11,743 nucleotides of DNA, taken from positions 1-11,743 of the forward strand of contig JAGHSP010000142.1 in the NCBI GenBank assembly GCA_018065815.1. The letters run 5' to 3'. Below, in pieces: positions 4,110-10,792 of the stretch. The notes below the pieces were generated by a model. It was not told where the DNA came from. It searched no databases and saw nothing but the letters and a program-made list of their open reading frames with translations. The DNA comes from Candidatus Sodaliphilus limicaballi (GTDB taxonomy: Bacteria; Bacteroidota; Bacteroidia; Bacteroidales; Muribaculaceae). Position numbers and translations under genes: made by a program. Numbering within the stretch: the stretch's first letter is position 1; the number at the start of each line of letters is the position of its first letter.

Positions 4110-6317
4110 TTAATCTTTTATCACATCTTTGAAGTTCACAAGTTTAGGTTCATGGCCTGCGCCGAGGAGTTTTCTGATGGCGTCCATGTCAACCAGCTGC
4201 GAGGGGAACGATGTGCCTGGGTCTATCTTATAGACAAGATATACCATTGCGCCTTTCTTGGTCGTCACTGCGGTTTCGATGGCATTGCCCATGAGGAAGA
4301 TGGGACCTGCTTCAAGGAGGTAAACATCGCACTCACGTTTGTTGGTGATGATGAGGTAGCCAGCGGTTGTGATGCCTTCGTCGAGGTGCAGCACATTCTG
4401 CTTGCCGCCTTTCTCATTGACCTCGTTCTGTATTGCGATACCAAACCTCGGGTTGTTCTTGACTTGTTCCTTGGTATTGATGAATGACTGACCCTCCTTG
4501 TTGATGACGATGCATTTCACATCCTTCACCTCAACATAGTTGGTTGTATCATTGCTGACAACACGGGCAATAGCAGGCTGCGGGTTTTTTCCGATGCCAT
4601 TGTCAACCACATAGAAGTGCTTGCGCAGTTCGGCAAGCAGTGCCTCGTTGTTGCCCTCTGGATCTTGCTTGTCAAGTGCCAGTGAGAACACTTCATCGGT
4701 TCCGAATGGAGTGTATATCTTGCCGAGCGTCTGCTGGAAATGCTCTTTCAAGTATGCCTTGGCATCCACATTGGGGTGTGCCTGCATAGCATAGAAGGAG
4801 TATTTCTCGGTGAGCATTCTCTGTATCTCGCTGCGGAATTTTTCACGAACGTTTTTCTTCCATGCATCTTTCTGCAGGCTGTTGTTACGGGCATACAGAG
4901 AGATGACATAAAGGAAGTTCACATCATAGTGGCAAATGAGCAGCGTATCGCGGTCGAACAAGCGGTTATCGAAGTGAGTGTTCTCGAAGTGAGTTTTCTT
5001 CTTGTCGGTCACTTCCACCTCGTCCTTGTAACTGAGGTCTTTGTTCAGCTTGGCGCTGATAAAGAAGTTCGGTATCACATTGTAGCCCTCGGTCACATCA
5101 TCACGCAGCTTGGGTATGTTGCCAAAGTTCTTCTTGTCATATTGCAGTTCTTCATCATCACGGTCGTCGTTCATGAACAAATTCAGGTTCCACTGAATGA
5201 CGTTCCTCGCGTAGGTGAACTGCTTGTAAACCGACTCCTTGCCCACCTGGTTGCCACGCTTGTAATATTTGGAGTCACCGATGTAGTAGATTGGTTTGTC
5301 CTCATCGTGTGTGGTCAAACCTTGGTAACTATACATGTGGTCAATGCGCTTGCCATCGTCCTGCTCTTTGAGTCCTGCCGGGATGTTGCGGTCGCCCACA
5401 AGTTCGTCGATGATTGCCTCAAAGACTATGTTGAAGTTCTTCACGAGCAGATACTCCTTTTGCTCGGTGCTCACATAGACCTGACGCGCAGTGTCGAAGA
5501 AAGCGTAGCAAAGGTCCCACAGTTGGAGAACCTTGTCACTGAAATACTTGTATTTTATCTGACGCAGGCGCACCTTGCCCATACCGTTGAGGTAGGTCTT
5601 GAACTGCTTGCCGGTAATCAGCTGGAAATTGCAGTTGATGGTCACGGGGAAGCCGTAGTGCTCGCTGATGTAGTTCAAGATTGAGAAAAAGATGACAAGC
5701 AACTCCTCGTCAAAGTTGATCTGTCTCTTTTTGTTCACCGGGCGCAGGTAGATGGCATCCTTGCCTTGCACAATGGCATCGGTTGTGGCAATGGTGCGTG
5801 TCCAGTTTATCTTATTGAAGCCAGCGTGCAGGTTGCGCAGCACAAAGAAGAAGAAATTTTGATTCTCCTTGTTGAACTGCACAAGCGACAGCAGGATGTC
5901 GAGGAAGGTATTGCTCAGGTGCCTGCCTCCCTTGCCCACCTCGGCTATCTTCTTGTGATAGACGATTGAGGTCTGATTTCGCTTGTCGTTGTGGAACACC
6001 ACGATCGAGCGGTAAATCCACACAGCGAACTCATAGATGAAGTCCTTCTCAGGCTGAGTTAAAGGATTGTGAGCGTCGAGATTTATTATTTCTTCTGGAG
6101 CGTATTTGCCAAAGACAAGCTCCTTGCCATCAACATCCTCCAACAGCACCTTGGGAAGGATAAATACACAGTCACGAACATCTTTGTCGGTATTATAGAA
6201 ATAGCCGACATAATTCACACTGACATAGCCTTCGACATTTTCAAGGGCATCAATGCCTTTAAGAACGTCCTTAACGTCAGCTGCTGCATATTTATGTTCT
6301 TCTATGATGATTCTCAT
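4110..6317 (-). CDS. LlaJI-family restriction endonuclease subunit (R2 type)
   Basis: This is the probable DNA-cutting subunit working with the McrB-like motor encoded upstream. The start chosen is ATG 6317 (MRIIIEEHKYAAADVKD), giving 735 residues; a longer frame exists only through a TTG at 6335. The PD-(D/E)XK nuclease core lies near residues 295-365: E300 in FEAIIDEL, D326 in RIDHMY, then D348-S-K350 in YYIGDSKYYKR, followed by a conserved-looking YKQFTYARNVI. That arrangement and the McrB neighbour fit the LlaJI family (R2.LlaJI, YdjA of BsuMI). About 330 residues follow the nuclease core, and the last ~120 (FGIAIQ, TAGYLIITNKRECDVYLLEA) could be a separate domain. It is about 48% G+C in sampled lines, higher than the upstream genes of the operon. 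A 319-bp scar separates it from the motor gene, so it may have its own promoter. Confidence 0.85.
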   Translation of the reverse strand: MRIIIEEHKYAAADVKDVLKGIDALENVEGYVSVNYVGYFYNTDKDVRDCVFILPKVLLEDVDGKELVFGKYAPEEIINLDAHNPLTQPEKDFIYEFAVWIYRSIVVFHNDKRNQTSIVYHKKIAEVGKGGRHLSNTFLDILLSLVQFNKENQNFFFFVLRNLHAGFNKINWTRTIATTDAIVQGKDAIYLRPVNKKRQINFDEELLVIFFSILNYISEHYGFPVTINCNFQLITGKQFKTYLNGMGKVRLRQIKYKYFSDKVLQLWDLCYAFFDTARQVYVSTEQKEYLLVKNFNIVFEAIIDELVGDRNIPAGLKEQDDGKRIDHMYSYQGLTTHDEDKPIYYIGDSKYYKRGNQVGKESVYKQFTYARNVIQWNLNLFMNDDRDDEELQYDKKNFGNIPKLRDDVTEGYNVIPNFFISAKLNKDLSYKDEVEVTDKKKTHFENTHFDNRLFDRDTLLICHYDVNFLYVISLYARNNSLQKDAWKKNVREKFRSEIQRMLTEKYSFYAMQAHPNVDAKAYLKEHFQQTLGKIYTPFGTDEVFSLALDKQDPEGNNEALLAELRKHFYVVDNGIGKNPQPAIARVVSNDTTNYVEVKDVKCIVINKEGQSFINTKEQVKNNPRFGIAIQNEVNEKGGKQNVLHLDEGITTAGYLIITNKRECDVYLLEAGPIFLMGNAIETAVTTKKGAMVYLVYKIDPGTSFPSQLVDMDAIRKLLGAGHEPKLVNFKDVIKD

Positions 6318-6346
6318 AATTAATTTGTCAATCAAAAGCCAATACC

Positions 6347-6422
6347 GGACTTACTTTACAAAGAAAAAGTAGCTGAAACTCAATATGTTATATAAATATT
6401 GGATTTGCTCTGCAAAGAAAAA
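6347..6422 (-). repeat. Two imperfect 22-bp direct repeats upstream of the nuclease gene
   Basis: On the minus strand, 6422-6401 and 6368-6347 both read TTTTTCTTTGYARAGYAARTCC (18 of 22 identical), starting 54 bp apart. Each contains TTCTTTG, one base from a TAnnTTTG -7 box. They could be duplicated promoter or operator elements for the nuclease gene, or junk from the scar. Confidence 0.4.
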
Positions 6423-6563
6423 CTATCCGTAGAATGGAATGTATGATACATATTTCGTAGATGTGTTTTGTTCGTCAGAAACCTTTAGAAGTCCACGCTC
6501 TACTGTATCTGCAATTATACGTGACGCTACGCTACTCTTGTTCTTGGCAATCCTCTTGTTCGC
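6423..6563 (-). pseudogene. C-terminal tail of an AlbA_2/Schlafen-like DNA-binding protein
   Basis: In the frame from 6563 to the TAG at 6423 the minus strand reads NKRIAKNKSSVASRIIADTV, then ERGLLKVSDEQNTSTKYVSY and IPFYG. This is the helix-turn-helix end typical of AlbA_2 (Schlafen-like, RecG-related) proteins: N-x-x-I-A, S-x-x-x-R-I-I, V-E-x-G-L-x-K, then S-x-K-Y-x-x-Y-I-P at the C-terminus. Only about 46 residues remain of a protein usually 400 or more, so it is a fragment. It is joined in another frame to the N-terminal piece at 6553-6624. Confidence 0.55.
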
Positions 6564-6624
6564 TATCCCACACCGTGCGCACCTTCTTTTCTTCGAAGAT
6601 TTGTTTTGCTTGTTTCTTGGTCAT
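6532..6624 (-). pseudogene. N-terminal fragment of a BRO-type (antirepressor-like) protein
   Basis: ATG 6624 starts MTKKQAKQIFEEKKVRT followed by VWDSEQED and stops at 6532 after 30 codons. M-T-K-x-x-A-x-x-I-F-E-x-K-K-V-R-T-x-W-D-x-E-x-E is the usual start of Bacteroidales BRO-N domain proteins, in which a W-Y/F-S-x-V-D-V strand follows. Homology ends at about 6553, where the frame of the AlbA_2-like tail takes over. The start lies 12 bp after the motor gene's stop codon, so the stub would be translated with the operon if at all. Confidence 0.55.
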
Positions 6625-6636
6625 GACGCTGCGTTT

Positions 6637-8655
6637 TTATTCAATCTTAAGACCAAGGTTAAGGTCTTTATTCATTCTCTTTAAGAGTCTGTGCTGACTG
6701 TCGGTACCACTCAGAATATAATAGCCATCGACCTCATAATACTTATAAACTCCTTGATCTGCGATTTTCTTCTTCGTGATAAGAGGTAAGGTCTTATTTA
6801 GACGAGAATACATTTCCCCGAAAGGCAAAGCTTTTTCAAGACCTATTTTTTGCAAAGAAGCAACGTATGTTTCCCATCCGCTATCCTCGCAAATGATTTC
6901 TCCATCAGGGAATGTCACTCGATAAGGGGCATTTGTATCAGAAACTCTTGCTTCATCTTCTTCATATTCTTCGCCATCTTCATTATCTACGTCAAATCCC
7001 TCCTCAACAAGTTCCACTCCAAGGTTGTTCAAGAACAGTTCTACCTTATCTTTTTGAACAACGGCATTGCCTTTCAGGTCGGCAGCATAGAACTTGTTGA
7101 AAGAAAGTTCGGTGCCGTCTTTGTCCTTAAATATTGAACCCTCGAAACCATAGTCTTTGAACACATCGTTCCACAGATAGAACACCACCTTGCCCACGAA
7201 GGTCTCGGGAGTGATCACACCATCTTTTGCCTTGCAGAAGAAGAAACCGAGTTTCTTATCTTCTGACTGGGTTGCTTCGCCTATCTGAGCGTTAATCTTC
7301 TCGAGGAATGACCACCAACTGTATTTGCTGCCATTGACATCAATGATCCAGGCGAGTTCCTTACCTGCTTCATCACGACCTTGGGCGATGGGCATATACT
7401 GCCAGTCCCAACGGCGTTTGAAAGCACTGTCAATGGGGAACAAGCTCTGGTCACTAGTATTCATTGTTGCCCAAATATAGAGATTGCTCGGCAGCAACAG
7501 GATATCTCCTTCAAGGACTTCCTTGACTACATCACGGCCTTTATAATGTCCGTTGATGGATTGCTTATTTTTGATTTCAAGACCAGTAAAAGCCTTTTTC
7601 AGTTGCTTCTTCATATCCTTATCTGCATTGATGGGATAGTCAGAGAATCCCCATTCATTGCGGTCGAGCAGCTGGAACAGGTCACCGAAGATTTGAGCGC
7701 AGTTACCGCGGTTGATTTCTTCGATAATTAGGTATTGGTTTTGTGTTGCGTCATTGTTTTCCGCAAAAAATTTCCAAGCCTTAACGTATGCCTGCAGGAA
7801 TGCCTGGTCGACAAACTCATAGACGATGCGGTCCTCTTTGAGGACAACGCCATCTTCTAAGATGGGATGTCCCGACATATCTCGCAAAGTAATCTGCTTT
7901 GTGGTCGGTTTATAAGCACCCACAAAAGTAGAATAATCGCTATCGGGGTGGAAGGTTGTTCGAATCACGCTCTCGCCCTCGGTCTGCTCGTTGATAGAAT
8001 GAGACTTGCCAGTACCAGGAGCACCATAATAAATCTGCTGGAGGGAAGAACCTGATGAAAGAGGGGGGGCTATTATTTCAACGGAATCTTCTTTGTCATC
8101 AAAATATGGTTGTTGAACATTTGTTATCCATACATCAAAGATGCCATCATCTGTTTTTTTTATATGCAAATCAGAGTAACCTCCAGCAAGAAAATTTCGT
8201 ATGGTAAATTTTGAAGAAACATGTTCTCCTTTAGAGTTTACATATTCCACTTCTTCAAGAAGTCCGTTGAAATAGAAACGATTATCTATTTCTCCATTTT
8301 TCTTTGGGACATCCTTACGTGCATTCCAAGTTTGAGTTTTTTGAGCTACGGAGACACCATCTTCCTTGAAATAATAATCAAGGAATGCTAACTGGTCATA
8401 AACAAATTCTGGAGAATATGACACAGACTTGTGCATTGCAGAATTATCATACTTTCTAGGGAGTATGGACGCAATGAAGAGAATCGCCTTGGAAAGATTT
8501 TCTTTACTAAAGCGAACGGTTACCTGTTCACCCGCTCCTTTGAACAATTCATAATGCTCGTTATCTAAGAACAAGTCAGTGTTTTTTGCATCACCGGCAT
8601 TTAGAGTACGGTAACTTGCATTAGTATCGTTTATATGTTTAACAATTTCGTTCAT
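6637..8655 (-). CDS. McrB-like AAA+ restriction motor (LlaJI R1 / YdiS type)
   Basis: The 672-residue protein starts at ATG 8655, 3 bp after the preceding stop. The AAA+ core carries Walker A GAPGTGKS (211-218), Walker B YLIIEEINRGN (308-318), MNTSDQSLFPID (398-409) and AFKRRWDW (411-418), the McrB-family signature. McrB relatives form hexameric GTPase rings that translocate DNA for a partner nuclease; here the partner should be the LlaJI-like protein. Residues 1-200 are an unrelated-looking N-terminal domain and, by analogy with McrB, probably read DNA. After an acidic stretch (551-569) a small C-terminal domain follows (YRVTFPDGEII ... YYEVDGYYILSG). Codons for the core are about 48% G+C, whereas both ends are about 35-38%, suggesting domain exchange. 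GTP or ATP preference cannot be told from sequence alone. Confidence 0.9.
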   Translation of the reverse strand: MNEIVKHINDTNASYRTLNAGDAKNTDLFLDNEHYELFKGAGEQVTVRFSKENLSKAILFIASILPRKYDNSAMHKSVSYSPEFVYDQLAFLDYYFKEDGVSVAQKTQTWNARKDVPKKNGEIDNRFYFNGLLEEVEYVNSKGEHVSSKFTIRNFLAGGYSDLHIKKTDDGIFDVWITNVQQPYFDDKEDSVEIIAPPLSSGSSLQQIYYGAPGTGKSHSINEQTEGESVIRTTFHPDSDYSTFVGAYKPTTKQITLRDMSGHPILEDGVVLKEDRIVYEFVDQAFLQAYVKAWKFFAENNDATQNQYLIIEEINRGNCAQIFGDLFQLLDRNEWGFSDYPINADKDMKKQLKKAFTGLEIKNKQSINGHYKGRDVVKEVLEGDILLLPSNLYIWATMNTSDQSLFPIDSAFKRRWDWQYMPIAQGRDEAGKELAWIIDVNGSKYSWWSFLEKINAQIGEATQSEDKKLGFFFCKAKDGVITPETFVGKVVFYLWNDVFKDYGFEGSIFKDKDGTELSFNKFYAADLKGNAVVQKDKVELFLNNLGVELVEEGFDVDNEDGEEYEEDEARVSDTNAPYRVTFPDGEIICEDSGWETYVASLQKIGLEKALPFGEMYSRLNKTLPLITKKKIADQGVYKYYEVDGYYILSGTDSQHRLLKRMNKDLNLGLKIE

Positions 8656-8658
8656 TGT

Positions 8659-9717
8659 CTAAAGTATTATTGAGGATTCAATAGTTTTGAAACAAACCTC
8701 TGGTTTTACAGCGACATTCAGAGATTTTGTAAATGCCTTTCTTTTAGCTAAATCCTTGTGGAACGCTAAAATCTTAGAATTAATGCGATTTAGATAGCGA
8801 AGACATTTATTGCAGATTGCGAGTTTTTTTCTCTCCTCATTGATGTCGTATACTCTGAACGCATAGTATTTCTTGTCATCATTTAACTCATTTACGAAAG
8901 CTATTTCGTTCTCACTAAAAATAACCTCTTGCGAGAATCCAAAACTTGTAGATTTTACATCAATGAATCTTTCCGTGGACAAGGCAGCATCAATAACAAA
9001 ATCAAAAGGCTTACCTACCTCCTTGCTTTGATTCTCCCAGATAAAGTTGCAAATCTTACCTAATGATTTCTCCCGGTCAAGATATGCAGCGATTAGTTCT
9101 TCACCAAGTCTTCCTATTTCTCGACATTTTGCGGCAGCTCTTTCCAAATCAAGTTTCTTAAACTTCTTTTTGAAGTCACCAACCTGTGATGCAATCTCAA
9201 GATCTTTTAGGATTTCATGACTAACTTTATTGATTTTTCTTTCCAGAAAATCAATTATTTGCGGAAAAAGATTTGACTGCTCATCATATACCCTAAAGTC
9301 AGTTAGTTTTGTTTTGACAAACCGATAATCTGAAGAATCAGATGAAATGAGCCAGAAAACTAGTTCATTGCTATCTGTACCAAACCAAACAAGATACCAA
9401 TCAACAAAGGGTTTTTGTTTAGCAAACTCCCTAATTTTACGAACTATTGTATTTTTACTCCTATTACCAGATTTTACTTTAGGTGCGTTTATGCTACCAT
9501 CTTTTCTGTTAATCTTTCCATACTCGCAAGAAAGAATCTCGCAAAATTCGTCATGAATGAGAACTGCTGCCTTTTCTATATGTGTCTCTGGTAGAAAAGT
9601 AAGTACATTCTCAAACAAACCAATATGTGTCTGATGACTTTTGCCTGATTGTCCCAAGTCAGCAGAACTAAGCTTCTTAAAGCCTATTTTTTTCTCTGGA
9701 TGTATTTGGAAAAACAT
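8659..9717 (-). CDS. DUF3883-type PD-(D/E)XK nuclease, accessory restriction subunit
   Basis: The 352-residue protein begins at ATG 9717, one base after the methyltransferase 2 stop. Residues 200-295 form a DUF3883 (Protein NO VEIN C-terminal) domain with nuclease-like residues: IGRLGEELIAAYL (E206/E207), GKPFDFVID (D239), RFIDVKSTSFGF (D253, K255) and ENEIAFVNEL, then YYAFRVYD. That is a complete E-D-(D-x-K) set, so catalysis is plausible. The N-terminal half (KKIGFKKLSSADLGQSGKSH, HIGLFENVLTFLP) could be a DNA-recognition domain; I know no name for it. Its place between two methyltransferases and the McrB-like gene corresponds to ydiR in BsuMI, a component reported as needed for restriction. 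LlaJI itself lacks a third restriction gene. One sampled line is about 30% G+C, the lowest counted in the operon. It might instead be an independent nuclease. Confidence 0.8.
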   Translation of the reverse strand: MFFQIHPEKKIGFKKLSSADLGQSGKSHQTHIGLFENVLTFLPETHIEKAAVLIHDEFCEILSCEYGKINRKDGSINAPKVKSGNRSKNTIVRKIREFAKQKPFVDWYLVWFGTDSNELVFWLISSDSSDYRFVKTKLTDFRVYDEQSNLFPQIIDFLERKINKVSHEILKDLEIASQVGDFKKKFKKLDLERAAAKCREIGRLGEELIAAYLDREKSLGKICNFIWENQSKEVGKPFDFVIDAALSTERFIDVKSTSFGFSQEVIFSENEIAFVNELNDDKKYYAFRVYDINEERKKLAICNKCLRYLNRINSKILAFHKDLAKRKAFTKSLNVAVKPEVCFKTIESSIIL

Positions 9718-9718
9718 C

Positions 9719-10792
9719 TTATTCGTGGATTATATTGTTGATAATTAAATAATACATAAAGGCATAAATCACATTTACGCTAACAGCGTTTCCTGCCTGT
9801 TTATACAGCGCACCATTTGAAACTCCTGCATTTTGACCATTAGTAGCAAACTGAGCAGGAAAACCTTGAAGCATAAATGCTTCTTGAGGTGTAAGTTTTC
9901 TAATATCAAGTTGTGCAAGTTGTTCTTTAGTATAGTCAAGAACATGGTTTATTTCGCCATTTGAATCTATAAAATCTTGACTATAATAATTATCTTGACA
10001 TGCTCTATGCATTTTGTGCATAGATGCTGTCAAGGTCCGTGCAATCAACTGATTTATGTCAGAACGAGACTTGAAATTTGCAGAACCATCTGCAAGAATT
10101 GTTGGTTTCAGCTTCTCTGACAAAAAGTATTTTTGGTCTACATTTCGTTCCAACACATCCAAAGTTGTCTCATAGTGAGACACCCCCAAACGCTCAAAGT
10201 TCTCGTCAAACAAGGCTTTAACTTTCTCTGGAGTGAAGTTCTCTGCGAAATCTTCTGGCACGTCTTCAGTCGTGGCGAAGATAAGTACTCTACTACGTTT
10301 CTGTGGAAGATGGAAGTCAACTGTATTGAATATGTTTGGAAATACATGATACCCTTCATTCTGTAATTCCTGTTCTATTCGAGCATAAGTATTACCTTTA
10401 TCATGACGATACAGATTCTTGACATTCTCCAACAAAACATATCTTGGATGTCTTGCATGAATAATATCCATAATTCTAAAGAACATCTGACCTCGGACTT
10501 CATCGAATCCTGCTTGTTGACCCATTACGCTGAAGGTTTGGCAAGGAAAACCACCTGTCAACAGGTCGAAAGGAGCAAGTGCATCAATGTTAGCAGGATT
10601 AGCAGTAAAGGCAACAATATCGCCCATGTCTGTTTCGCCTTCTACATCATAATTTGTTTGATACGTCTGCTTTGCTTTGGCATCAATCTCTGAATAGCCG
10701 ACACATTCAAATGGCATAATTCCATCGTTCGTTAGAAGGTCTAACGCACGACGGAAACCACCAATGCCAGAAAATAATTCTAAATGTGTCAT
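9719..10792 (-). CDS. DNA cytosine-5 methyltransferase 2
   Basis: The 357-residue enzyme transfers methyl from S-adenosylmethionine to C5 of a target cytosine. Motifs appear in the standard order: I FSGIGGFR (7-14), IV GGFPCQTFS with catalytic Cys84, VI ENV (122-124), VIII QKRSRV (164-169), IX RKLTPQEAFMLQGFP (298-312) and X GNAVSV (334-339). The target-recognition region lies between VIII and IX, about residues 180-295. Length is normal for a single-domain enzyme. Its ATG overlaps the stop of methyltransferase 1 (ATGA), implying translational coupling. Two co-transcribed C5 enzymes usually mean that each protects one strand of an asymmetric site or two cytosines of one site, as in LlaJI and BsuMI. 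The recognition sequence cannot be read from the protein. Confidence 0.93.
   Translation of the reverse strand: MTHLELFSGIGGFRRALDLLTNDGIMPFECVGYSEIDAKAKQTYQTNYDVEGETDMGDIVAFTANPANIDALAPFDLLTGGFPCQTFSVMGQQAGFDEVRGQMFFRIMDIIHARHPRYVLLENVKNLYRHDKGNTYARIEQELQNEGYHVFPNIFNTVDFHLPQKRSRVLIFATTEDVPEDFAENFTPEKVKALFDENFERLGVSHYETTLDVLERNVDQKYFLSEKLKPTILADGSANFKSRSDINQLIARTLTASMHKMHRACQDNYYSQDFIDSNGEINHVLDYTKEQLAQLDIRKLTPQEAFMLQGFPAQFATNGQNAGVSNGALYKQAGNAVSVNVIYAFMYYLIINNIIHE

Noticed and set aside
4740..5684. 314-codon plus-strand open frame
   Set aside because: It lies wholly antisense to the nuclease gene, whose frame carries a PD-(D/E)XK core; the Val/Leu/Ile-rich translation is typical of a reverse-strand shadow.
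6318..6335. Upstream TTG start for the LlaJI-like nuclease (6 extra residues)
   Set aside because: The ATG at 6317 opens MRIIIEEHKY, a natural beginning; the TTG extension adds nothing recognisable.
4110..8655. Classical McrBC (methyl-dependent) system
   Set aside because: The operon includes two C5 methyltransferases and the nuclease has LlaJI-type features; a methyl-dependent enzyme would attack DNA modified by its own neighbours.
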